Positions 11,083 through 22,190 of a stretch of 64,000 nt of DNA are shown here, one piece after another. Made by a program: the position numbers and the translations under genes. The stretch is from the NCBI GenBank assembly GCA_033026295.1, contig CM065171.1, forward strand, positions 620,001-684,000, in the 5' to 3' direction. Positions within the stretch are counted from its first letter, which is position 1. Each line of letters starts with the position of its first letter. Below the pieces are notes generated by a model. That model made no database searches. It was not told the origin of the DNA and saw nothing but the letters and a program-made list of their open reading frames with translations. This stretch comes from Channa striata. Lineage: Eukaryota > Chordata > Actinopteri > Anabantiformes > Channidae.

Positions 11083-12465
11083 GTGAGTCTCTCACACAAC
11101 ACAGCAGTCTTTGCTGTGTACAGTTACCATGGTTACAGGAGTCTTTCTCTTCTAAGGTAAGATTGGTAGGAAAGTTTATCACTACCACTTGTTCACATAC
11201 ATAAAGCCTAAGTCCCCATGCCTTGCATAAAAAAACATACAATTATTCTTATTTATTTACAAACTAGCCGTTTGAACAGGGCCTTTCACCCGCCCTTTAT
11301 GCTCTGCTCCCATTACCTTAGGTACTTGTGTACACTGCAGAGCAGAATCATTTAAAATCTGACCTGCTCTATTTCACTAAAATACAGGCCATTGCCTGAG
11401 TCAAAGCAACAATATAGTAGGGATATTTTTTCAGCATTAACTGCCACTGTTAATCCTGTAACTGCTCAGTTCTTCTTACTTTATCTTGACTAAATAGAAC
11501 ATTACATTACATCAACAGCAAAGTTACATTATCTTTTACATTTTATACATTTAGGTTTGCTGCCTGCATGGTTTCGCTTGTACTGTACCAAACATTTATT
11601 TGCCAATCAAAGAGTACCTTAGTCCAAAAGGAAGAAAACCTCACATAACCAAACTGAACCAAGTTGCCTCCTACTAAAAGCTGTGCAGCACATAAAGCAG
11701 CTAAATAAACTTCTTTGAGAGGTTTTCCTCAAGTACTGTCAGACAGTTATACACATCAGGACTTGAGATCAATTGTGTTATTTCAAAGATGCATTCAGTT
11801 TATTAGATACAACTTTATATTAGAACACTAAGTGTTTCTATTTGACAAACATTTAGAAATAAATTTGACATAGATCTAATTTTCAAATGTTATGTTTAAT
11901 TTAACTGTATGTTCTCAGTTTGCTCCTTGACCAATTTGGTTGTCAAAATCCTTTATGAATAAATTGTATAAAATATATAGTGCAAACTTTTATTTGTTTT
12001 TTGGTAATTACTGTTAGCCAACAACAACTCTACACCTGTAAACTGCTGCTGGGAGCTTCTGGCACATTTTAAAGGTGGAATGTTGTATTACCACTTAATA
12101 AATTGATGAGTTCATGTTGCGAATGATTCAATGTGCGTTAAAATTTAGTAAAACAACTGTAAAGTTTTGTTGTTTCTCTTTAATGACAAACCTACGAATA
12201 GATCTCCCAGCACTTCAAAAAAAAAAAAAATGAAATGGTAATGTGGCAGATCCTGTCTTTTGAGCCACAAAAGTATGCTGTACACATTGGGAAATGGTTG
12301 ATCAAAAAATTTGAACCAGTGCTGAGGGTAAAAATAATAAAATATAACAGAATTAATGTCATACAGTGGTGACATTATAGATGTGGGGTGAGAGGAGAGA
12401 GTGAAGAGGAGAGGAAAGTGGCTCAATGCAGAGTCCCCCAGCAGTCTAAGCCTATAGCAGTATGA

Positions 12466-12885
12466 CTATAACCAACTATAAGCTTTATCGAAGAGGAAGG
12501 TTTTGAGCCTAGTCTTAAAAGTAGAGAGGGTGTCTGCTTCCCGAATCTGGACTGGGAGCTGGTTCCACAGGAGAGGAGCTTGATAGCTAAAGGCTCTGCC
12601 TCCCATTCTATTTTTGGAAATTCTCGGAACCATAAGTAGGCCTCCATTTTGGGCAGTAGGATGATATGGTACTAGGAGATCTTTTAGATATGATGGAGCT
12701 TGACTGTTTAGAGCTTTATATGTAAGAATAAGGGTTTTAAATTCTATTCTACATTTAATGGGAAGATGATGGAGAGAAGCTAATGAAGGTGAAATATGAT
12801 CTCTCTTACCAATCCCAGTCAGCAATCTTGCTGCTTTTAGAGAGTTACTGGGGCAGCCTGAAAGTAGAGAATTACAGTAGTCCAA
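12466..12885 (-). pseudogene. L2 ORF2 C-terminal remnant (copy C)
   Basis: 139 open residues read MDYCNSLLSGCPSNSLKAAR, LLTGIGKRDHISPSLASLHH and end FLFDKAYSWL, the C-terminal domain of the L2 ORF2 protein. Compared with the copy at 54142-54729 it lacks some 10 residues after SNSLK, plus the PTRPL segment. No RT motif is present in this frame. Confidence 0.8.
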
Positions 12886-13311
12886 TCTAGAAGTAACGAA
12901 TGCATGAACAATTTTTTCAACATCGCTTTGAGAGAGGATGCTCGTAATTTTGGCAATGTTTCTTAGGTGGAAGAAGGCTGTTCTAGAGATTTGTTTTATG
13001 TGTGAGATAAATTACAAATCCTGGTCAAAAATGACTCAGAGATTCCTTGCAGTAGTACTGGGGGCCAGAGTCATGTCATCTAAAGTAGCGATATGGTTAG
13101 AAGACATGTTTCTTAGACTTTTAGGCCCAAATACAATAACTTCAGTTTTATCTTATACGTCATCCGGTCCCTTATGTCTTTAAACATGCTTGTGGTTTGA
13201 TTAATTGATTTGTTTCATCAGGTTTCATAGATAGATATAACTGCGTGTTATCAGCATATCAGTGAAAATTTGTGTTTTCTAATAATGTTGCCAGGGGAGA
13301 CATATATAGAG

Positions 13312-13381
13312 CAGTGCTTGTAGTGCGCAATTGTTTTCTTTTAGCTAGGGGGACGTAACAGAAAATAATTGGCAAGCACTG
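13312..13381. mobile_element. 70-bp hAT-like miniature inverted-repeat element
   Basis: The segment begins CAGTGCTTG (13312-13320) and ends CAAGCACTG (13373-13381), a perfect 9-bp terminal inverted repeat; the similarity resumes inward as CAATTGTTTTCT against AGAAAATAATTG. It is flanked by the 8-bp direct repeat ATATAGAG at 13304-13311 and 13382-13389, and uninterrupted L2 copies carry that sequence once. An 8-bp duplication and CAGTG ends fit a non-autonomous hAT element. No coding capacity. Confidence 0.7.
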
Positions 13382-13470
13382 ATATAGAGTAACATATATA
13401 GTATATATACATCTATAGTGTTAATGACAAAGGTTGTGACCCCAAACTGTGGGGTCAACTGAGTGCGGTC

Positions 13471-13704
13471 GTAAATGGTAAATGGTCTGCACTTATATAG
13501 CACTTTTCTACCCATTCACACTCTCAAGCACACACACATTCATTCACCGATGGGGGAGCTGCTAAGCAGCTGGCCGACGCAACTCACCAGGGTTCAGTGT
13601 CTTGCTCAAGGACACTTTGACATGTGACTTGAGGAGCCAAGGATCGAACCAACAACTGTGGGATTGGTGGACGACCGCGCTACCAACTGAGCCACAGTCA
13701 CCCC
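13471..13704 (-). mobile_element. tRNA-derived SINE with L2-like 3' end
   Basis: On the minus strand the element starts GGGGTGACTG and shows a consensus polymerase III box A, TGGCTCAGTTGG (13683-13694), and a box B, GGTTCGATCC (13641-13650), at tRNA spacing. A core AAGTGTCCTTGAGCAAGACA follows. The 3' end TGCTATATAAGTGCAGACC resembles the GCGCTATATAAATAAAG end of the local L2 elements and finishes in TTTACCATTTAC repeats. This suggests mobilisation by L2 machinery. The family name is not assigned. Confidence 0.75.
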
Positions 13705-16700
13705 AAGATCCTACGATATGTAATGTAGATAGTACATTTAGAGATTCACTGTCATTCAACATGATTCTGAAAAAGCTGATGAAAGGAGTGCAGCTGTCTT
13801 CAGAGCTCCCTCAAGTGGGAATGTTGCCCTTCATCCTTCCTTTTTGAGCTGATCAGTTCATTGTTCTTATTGCAGTTGACTAGCAGACAGCATTAATAAA
13901 CCTATGCAGAGCATAAAGAAACATGATTGTTTCGCTTAATGGTTAATTGAAGTATTTATGCTTTTTCTCTTCGCCACTTTGTTTTATAGAGTAATTTAAT
14001 TTACTCCTACTTCAGAGCCAAGTGTGGCATTATGGCAGTGTTCAGTCACACAAGGCATCACCACTTATAACCAAATCATGAACAGTCAGCAGAAGTTAAA
14101 ATTAAGTTAGTCTGCAATGTCTCCACAGATTTGTATTTTGAACTGTAGTGTGGTAAAGAATATTAAAAACAGGTTTTAAATAAGTGATGCATGATTCAAC
14201 AACACATTTGACGTGCTTTTTGTGTATGTCTGTATGTCCATTAAGTGAGTGTGCTAAGTGGACAAGCAGTGCACTGTTGATTGTTAGAAATAACTGGAAA
14301 TATTAAGGGCTGGGTAATTGTATCTTGAGAAATATTTTTTTTCAGCTACCACAACTGTTGTTTCATTTTCAGAAGTTATAAATGATATAAAAAGGTTAGT
14401 AAAATAATAACATGTTAGTGCAAGTTTGCATCCCCTTTGATAAATAAATAAAAAGTAATTACAGGATGAAGGAACATTTTTACAGACTCTTATTTAGTTA
14501 GTGTCTGAAGAATAATGAAATTTTTTTCTAATGACCTCTGGTCACATGCTGGCCAAGTGTTGGCCAGCTGTATAAAGTGTGTGTGTGAATGGGTAATAAG
14601 AAGCAGTATAAAGCACCTTATAAAAGTGCTGAACATTTGCAAGCTAAATGGGTACTTTCCTCCCAAAACCACTATTGTTGTCATTCATACCACTGTCCAT
14701 ACATGATTGTATCTCGTATAAGCGTAGTGTTAAACGTGTGTTATTGACAAAATGTACAATGCAGGCTATGCAAGTCCAGCTTTTTGCATACTTAAAGCAT
14801 AGTTAAAAGCCAGTGAATCTGTGGCCTAGCCGGTGGCTAATGCTTCCATAATAGGGTGTTACCTTCTGGTTGAATGCTGTTTTATGAAATTGAGATTTAC
14901 TGAATTATACCATGGTATTTACCTTATTTTTACAATGTTGATTTTACTCTTGCTTCAATGGCTTCTGCAGCCCATCAGTGTAAGGCAAAATAAGGGAGGA
15001 CAGTTGGTGTTACAGAGCAATGTGTAAATACGTTGTAAAGCCGTGCAACCTTTGTATACAGTGGAATGTCCATGGTTTAGATTTGACCCTTAATTACCAT
15101 AATATATCTTAATATCCGTAGGTGCATTCCAATTAGGTGTGCAGCTGGTTATGTAGAATCTCTTAAATTGAATGGAAACCACGCTTATCCGCACAAACTG
15201 CTGGGCTGATTTTAGAGTGCAAATAGAATCATGCTTGTCTCATGGTTGTTTCCTAAATCATTTCAGAAGGTTTATTGTTAAATATGGAGTTGTATATTTT
15301 GTAAAGAATGACTCTTAATACATTTCTTTAATTCCTAGCAAACGTGCTTGAATAGAGTCCATAGGGGTTTTAACAAGTGGATCTAGAACTGGGGATGGAG
15401 TTGGAAAGCATTTCTTTTCTTAAATCTGTCGAAGTAGCATGTTGGTTGCAAAGGGTTTACTGCTATTTCACTAAACAACACTGAGTAAGTTAATGTCACT
15501 TAATTATGACTTGTTACATGGCTACAGGTCATAAATATGCAGGTACATTTTCAATCAACATTCATATCTTGTTATAAAATGAGCTGCACTGAAAACTGCG
15601 TTTTTTTCATTCAAAGCCAACAAAATTCAAATTTCATTTAAACATTTTAAAAAAGTTATTTTATTTCTGATTACTTGGAAATGGTCAGACTTTGTGCAGC
15701 TTTGATTTCATACGCAGATTATGCACTGCACTAATTTAAGAAGAACATGCAAAACCCTAGCCCTAATGATGTTGACTGTAAACTAAATGTTTTGTCACTT
15801 CCTTGCCCTACTTTGCTCTTTAACTGTGAGCTCACGTTTATACTGATATTAGGATAGACAATGTCTGAATACCCCAGCAATGAAGTGTGCATGATAATAG
15901 TTGAATTGAATTTGGAATGATTTAGCTCTCAATAATTTCTGTGTGTTAATCTTCCATCTAACCTTTATCTGAACAGCAGTGACCCATGGAGGCTGAGCTG
16001 CTTCACCGAGTTATGGGCAATGATGATTACTAAGGAATTTGTATGCATAGCAGGGACTGGACACCTCATCATGACAAATGATCAAAGTAGCTAGAAAAAA
16101 CATGGTTAAATAAACAATTAACTTCCAGTTGGCTTGCCTGAAAATGATATCACTGTTGCCATATTCCCGATCATATCTATCCTTAAAATACAAATTAGAA
16201 TTTTGGTGCATACTGGAACATCTGGGAATGTTTAGATCAGGTTTTCAGGTTTGGAAAAGTTGCAGAAAATGAGGGAAATGTGGGCGTGCATATAGAAATA
16301 TGGTATCTTAAATGAAATATAATTAAATATTAAGTTTAATTATTTAAATATTATTTAATAAAATTATTGTAATATTAAAATATTATTTTAAGTTCCCGCT
16401 GCTTCTACAGTAATAGCCTCTCTGTCATCTCTCTCTTAAATACTTAGATTGTAGTTTTTGTTTTTCCAAACTACACTTTGCAACAGTTGTCTAATATTTC
16501 ATATTAGAAATTTCGCTCCATAACTCATCTTAATGTGAAGAGGTGGTGCAGAGATGTTTGCTTCTAAGTTTCTCAGTGAGGCTCTTCCTACTGATCAATC
16601 AGAGAATGCCAGTTAATTCTGCTTGATGAGTACATTTTTCAGCAGTCATCCTCCATCCAACTATCTGTAGGGCTGTGCAAAGCGTAAACATTACCTTACA

Positions 16701-17621
16701 TTAAAGGCAAGGGTTTTGTTGGTTTATTCAATCAAAAGGTTGTAAATGGGTCATAAAACCATAAGAGATATTCAAAAACACAAAAAACTCTCCACCGACA
16801 ACATTCCTCCCTAATTTTCCAATTATCTCTAGCTCCAGATTTTGTACGTCACTGGGATAAGAAACATGACGATCAGGAAGCTGTCATACCCCATCCCTAT
16901 TTCAGCAGGCAGGCAAATATGTTTGCCAGTGAGCGTCAGCACACATTGTACCACTGCACCAAAGACTGTTCATCCATGGCCATTTGTTCCTGTGCCTACC
17001 ACAGAGCAGATGCCATGGCCTTGCTGGAAGTGGAAACAAGATTGATAGATTTCTCCACAATGCATGTCAGTGTTGGGCTCATCTTAATGGCCAGCTGCAG
17101 GGAATAGGTTGCTTTACCATATGACTTTTAATATTTTAAGAAAAAACATGATAAATACAAAAATACGATGTAGGCATAGTGTGCTTTTGGTGAGACATTT
17201 AAGCCAGCAAATCCTTTGTTTTACTTTTCTGTTTCTCAAAGGAGATTTTACAATAGAATGGCTGGATTAGACCAATTTAGTTGAAGCTAGGTGTGCCTGA
17301 ATAAATATGTATTCATTTCTGCAGCAGCAAAGTCACATAGACCCAATATCACCTTTACTTGTGAAAACTACATAGTACCAACTTTGATAATTGGATGACA
17401 ATTTCAGGGAGGAGGCTGTTTAGAAGCGTGGTTGCTGGCTGCTGCCTTAGACAATTCATCAGAACTTGTTCATTTGAAAGATACTCTGTCGCACATTAGA
17501 CGGAATGGTAGCATATATCCAGCTCTTGTTTTAGCAACCTTGGTAGCTTTTTCCCAGTTTTAGGTTCTGAGTTTAATGTTAGTTTGCATATTAATTTTTT
17601 ATCTGTATGTAATAATTATAC

Positions 17622-17795
17622 TAGGGCCGTCAACATTAAAGTGATAATAATGCGTTAAAAGAAATTTGCACTGAGGCCACTAAACATTTGATGCAGGTCC
17701 GACGACCTGTTGCTGAGTAGGAACGATGCTGAGCGTTTTATTGAAGTGTACAGTGAAGTGAAATTACCAGATGTGAACTTGTAGTTGTGGTGTTT
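17622..17795 (+). repeat. probable hAT-type DNA transposon remnant
   Basis: AGGGCCGTCAACATTAAAGT and ATAATGCGTTAAAAGAAATT resemble the end of an abundant teleost repeat with GCGATAATAACGCGTTAA-like sequence that I associate with hAT elements. Only one end is recognised, no transposase is visible, and the right boundary is uncertain. Confidence 0.35.
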
Positions 17796-19065
17796 CATAT
17801 TCAGGTTCTCCGCTATTGAAGGATGGAGCAGCTCACGAACACACACACTTCACACACACTGCAGCAGGGAGAGAGGTCCCAGCTGAGGCAAGATGCTCAG
17901 GAGGACCAGTCTTTTACTTTATTGTTACATGCAAAGCCAACTTCATCAGTACATTTAGCTCATTTAAACGCTTGTCAAGCATAGATAAAAACATAAAGGG
18001 TAATGTAGGTTCTGCCTTTGGTGATCTCATGTGTGTTAAAAATAGAGAATTTGTCTAATCAGTAATGGCTATAAATATGCCTAAAAAAACAATTTATGTA
18101 TGTTATGCTAACTTTAACCCTGACGTATCATATCATACCTGAGCAAGATCGGATGGAGTATTAGCAGCCTCCACACTAAACTTTTTACCAACTGTGAACC
18201 ACATCAGATAGACAAGATAAAAGGATCAGTAAATACAGGTGACTGATTTATTAGAGTCAGTACAAACCTTGGCCAGTGCCTAATATGTGACTTTTTTTTC
18301 ATTTCATGTAGATAAAATGTTGGGAGAAATAGTATGTGACTTGTAAAACTTAAATATTTAATTTCTCTCAGATGACAGTCACCCAGTCATTACATGTGTC
18401 CACTCATATGCCCATATCACTATTAAAACTTAAAAAATCTTTATATTTACAGTAAATAGTAGCTACAAAATCTGCAAACTACAGGCAGTCTGTGATTTAA
18501 AATTTTCTATCAATTGACAGCCGTATGAAATGTGTTTTAATATTATCAGGCCATCAGGAAAGCCAAAAAGATCGCTTCGCTGCAGGTTTATGCTGCTTTG
18601 ATTGGTGTAACTACTACTTTTATTGGCTTGTTAGTCACAGCTTATCTCACACATACAGAGATGTGCATAGATGTTGTCTCACCTCAGCTAGGTTCTGTCT
18701 CTGGTCCTGCAGCTGAACACTGCATGTATGAAGAAAAACCTTTGGCAACGGAGACAGTCAGGAAGGACTTCATTATTAAAAGCCCGATCATACTTTCTAC
18801 ATGCAAGTGTTCATATCCGTAAATCCTATGATTTAAATTTCATCACCACCCCTGTCTGCTCGGGTCCAGACAGACGATCTGTGGACCAGGATTATTACTG
18901 TAAACTCACATAAAAACAAATGTTTTGGACCTTTCTTGTAAATTGAAATAAAATAGTTTAGAATAGTATTAAAAAAGTATTTTATCGTTTGACTGGTTCT
19001 GTTTTTCTATTACAGCTTAATCTTCTCTGTTCTACCCTTAATGTCTTTCTCTTTATGCTCCACAG

Positions 19066-19285
19066 TATTGACAAGGTGTCCAAGGTGGCATCCCCAGTGC
19101 TGGTGATCCATGGTACGGATGATGAGGTGATCGACTTCTCTCACGGCCTTGCCATGTACGAGCGTTGCCCCCGTGCCGTTGAGCCCCTGTGGGTGGAGGG
19201 AGCCGGCCACAACGACATTGAACTCTACGCCCAGTACCTGGAGAGACTCAAGCAGTTTATCTCCTTCGAGCTTCCCTCCTCCTGA
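19066..19285 (+). CDS. abhd17c: abhd17c terminal coding exon 3 (catalytic Asp and His)
   Basis: The exon starts after an AG acceptor (19064-19065) preceded by a pyrimidine-rich tract and ends at TGA 19283-19285. Joining AG from exon 2 to T restores a serine codon (S222), then IDKVSKVASPVLVIHGTDDE. By spacing from S176, the catalytic acid is D241 in HGTDDE and the base is H270 in EGAGHND, matching the S-D-H spacing of human ABHD17B (65 and 94 residues after the serine). The C-terminus ELPSS resembles the ELPNS end of mammalian ABHD17C and not the end of ABHD17B, which supports the paralogue call. The three exons total 885 bases, giving 294 residues. All catalytic residues are intact, so an active enzyme is expected. 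Confidence 0.96.
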
Positions 19286-20291
19286 GGGAGAGCTCAGCAC
19301 TCGGGTTGATCTCAACACACTAAAGAAACCTCATCATCTCCCAACTTCCACTTTTAGCATAGGGGCAGGACTGGAGTAAACTGATCACACAGTTCGCCCT
19401 TGTCCTTGAAGCCATGTCTGGATTGAATGTGGGTGGAAGTGGAGGTAGTTTTAGATTGTTGAGGTGCAGCTAAGCCTAAGACTAATCCTGGCAAGGCGTG
19501 CGGCTTTGACTTAAATGTAGTGTCCCTAAAACCTGGATATTGCTCCTACATTTGGACCCAGTTTGCCAATGAACCCGGGCCTACACAGTGTTTGCACTTG
19601 CTGCTCAATCTGGATTGATTTCCTTCTCCTCACTACTGACTGCCCCCCTCACCTTGTCTGTGTTGGTGTCTCTCACTGTGAGCTTGAGTCTGTCCAAGGT
19701 TCTTCATCTTTTCCACTGTTTTCCCCAATAATCCTGAGAGTCCTTGCAATGTTCAAGCTTGATTATTTTATTTTATTTTATTTTTTTTTTTTGTATTCTT
19801 TTATACCAAGTAACTTTTGCACTTCGAGATACAATTGAAATTTTTACTTTTTCTGTATTTTTAAGTTAGCATTCAGGGTTGATTAAACAGTTGCACTTTT
19901 AATGTGCAGATATTTTCAGGTAATGAGTTTTTCTATGTTTGGATAGTTAGATATTGATTTCTTTTGCATTCCATAGTTTTCTTAATTGCATGTCTGGAAG
20001 AACTTTTTTGGGGGGGTTGATTACGAACTGTTAAGGGCCAAATTATGCTTTCCGGATCCACGTCTCCACTACAGTGTGCATGTCACTTTGTACTAATTTG
20101 TATCTGGGCAAATTCTCGGACTGCCAGTGCACTGTGCATGTGCCAGAAAAGTAAACTACGTGTCCACTGTGACAATATTCTTGTCATTAAACATAGCTCT
20201 CCCCTTATTTATCCAAATAACAAATAAGCTCTTCCTGCTTAAGTCACTATCATGGTTTGTAGGGTGTATGTGTTGGAGATTCTGACTGAGG

Positions 20292-20297
20292 AATAAA
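20292..20297 (+). terminator. abhd17c: candidate proximal poly(A) signal of abhd17c
   Basis: A canonical AATAAA hexamer lies 1007 bases after the stop codon, within GAGGAATAAATAG. It is the first canonical hexamer downstream of the coding region that I found. Use in vivo is inferred only. Confidence 0.4.
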
Positions 20298-22160
20298 TAG
20301 AAAAATGTCTGTGCAAAGGCAAGTGGAAAGCATGAATTGGCCTCAACCAAAGTGTATCCCTGCACATCTAGCCGTTGTAGCTGTGATCTTTATCGTCCTG
20401 CTGCTTGCTGCTCTTTCATACAGAGCAAAGATGGCTCCGAGAGATCTGGCAGTTTGCAACATGTCTTGCTTGTTGCCAAACACGTTATTCTGTGAGGAAA
20501 TTGCTACCTTGCCACCAAAAGTCATTGGCTACCTTACAGCCACTGGTAAATACAACACACCCATAAAATGCCAGAAGTTCAAATCTGCTGTACATGATAA
20601 CTCCAAGTGATATGAAAAGTGAGAGCAAAGAACTGTGTGAGTCTGAATTTACCAGAGCAGGTAAAGGATTGGTTGAATGTCTTAATCGCTCGTTATGTTA
20701 ACAAAGCTTTATCAGAGTGTTTTGACCTAGTTGGAACAGTCCACGGTAAAGTATTACAATGGTCATTTTGTGCGTGCTGTGTCAAACAAAGCTGTTGCCA
20801 CTAAGCAACACTGCAATGAATAATCCCAAATGTTGGTTGATATGGAAGCTAACTTTGTTGAAAAGAGTGCAGCAGGTGTCAGGACCATGTGTTTAACTGG
20901 AGCTTATGTGGTATTAAGACTTGAGATTTTTTTCAAACAGGTACACTCTTGACTCTGTACTGTAATCTGAAACTGAAGCCAGTCAGCATGGAGTTTACCT
21001 GCTGACTACAGACGCTGAACTGTGAACTCTGCTCTGTATAAAGGCATTGAGGTGAACATGCTGTTGCTTGGTTTGCATGTACTCTTAATTTATCGGTCGT
21101 TTCACACTACAGATAAGGCCTTACGCTTGATAACATTTCACCCAGTCAGTCTTGTGTACTGCAGTGGTGCTCTCATGGGGATTGATAACTGCTGCTATTC
21201 ATCAGAAGAACCAATCAGTCGATCACTGTGAAAGCCAGACAGTTGAAGGAATACTGGAATGCTGTAATAAAAACCAAATTCAGCCTGCCCGCGCTCATCC
21301 CCTTTTATCAGCTCTACGTTCCAGCCTGCAGGAGGAGAGGAAACAGCCAGCTAACCCCATTGTCTGTCAAGCCCTGTGGTATTTTGCTCATATCCCTGCT
21401 GGAACTCCAAAGACATCTGAAAGAACCACAAAGAAGAGGTGGAATAATGTGGAAACAAGCGGCGCATGCTAATCACCCCTCATAGTGGTCGACATTTTGA
21501 CTTGTATCAACTGTGTTTGAATCCTTTGTTCTTTCCCCCCTGCAAAAGAAGAAAATGAAGCACTAAACCACTAGAAAATGAAGCTGTGGCAAAACAGAAG
21601 AATACAACTGTATCACGATGAAGTAAATGCTGAAAATGTATTCAAAGAAGCATTGTGTGAAGAGAAAATTGCATAGCAACTTGTGATCATTCAGATGATC
21701 CATATATTGCTGTGAAGTTGTTTGTCAGTTAGGTGTTAGTGTTTTCTTTCTATAGCTGATGTTGGGCTGATGAACTCTCAACATTAGAACCTAGTATATT
21801 TCCTGTAGCTTTCCTTTTTAATGAAATGAAGACCCTGCTTTAGTCCTGATTATTGTTTTGATACAGACATTTTTATGAGGTTTTCCAGTCTACATGTTGA
21901 TAGATTTACACAGTCTCTGAAGCTGGTATACTTTAATATCTTCTCTATACGTATTACTCCCAATACAGGGCAGCCTAGTCTCATTGATTTTAACACTGGA
22001 ATCACCATATGCAAATGAAAAAGACGATGCTAGTAGATCAGATTTTTGTAATAGTGTGTAAAACAGATGAAATAAGCCTTAATTTTGCCATGACACATAT
22101 TGTCATACATGTAGTGGTTGTTGCAAGATGGCAAAATGGATGTTTTAATGCGAATAACAG

Positions 22161-22166
22161 AATAAA
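22161..22166 (+). terminator. abhd17c: candidate distal poly(A) signal of abhd17c
   Basis: A second AATAAA hexamer follows, with a GT-rich stretch about 15 bases downstream (GGAAGTGTGTGTCTG), the arrangement expected of a functional cleavage site. It is a better-supported 3' end than the proximal one on sequence alone, but unproven. Confidence 0.4.
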
Positions 22167-22190
22167 GGATGCATGGAAGTGTGTGTCTGA

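Larger units (their letters stand above)
12350..13392 (-). mobile_element. L2-clade LINE copy C in abhd17c intron 2
   Basis: The match begins in the 3' UTR (TTAATGTCATACAGTGGTGA) and extends through the C-terminal and thumb coding regions up to CATATATAGAG, close to the RT active site. Tail and most of the 3' UTR are missing and there are several internal deletions. A 70-bp element (13312-13381) interrupts it, and L2 resumes for a few bases after it. Confidence 0.82.
11083..19065 (+). other. abhd17c: abhd17c intron 2
   Basis: This 8-kb intron is bounded by a GTGAGT donor and a CACAG acceptor. It contains L2 copy C (12350-13392) with a small hAT-like insertion, an antisense tRNA-derived SINE (13471-13704) and a probable hAT-type repeat end near 17622. 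The stretches 11090-12340, 13710-17620 and 17800-19050 look like ordinary AT-rich intron without genes; a strongly AT-rich block lies at 16316-16392. Confidence 0.9.
19286..22190 (+). other. abhd17c: abhd17c 3' UTR (probable extent)
   Basis: The 2.9 kb after the stop codon contains no transposable element I can recognise, unlike the introns, and includes two AATAAA hexamers. This fits a long, alternatively polyadenylated 3' UTR, which is common for ABHD17 genes. ORFs of 60-106 codons in it have no recognisable similarity and are treated as chance. The true 3' end needs transcript data. Confidence 0.55.

Noticed and set aside
12210..12228. Poly-A run considered as a SINE or pseudogene tail
   Set aside because: No retrotransposon body or duplication precedes it; a simple homopolymer explains it.
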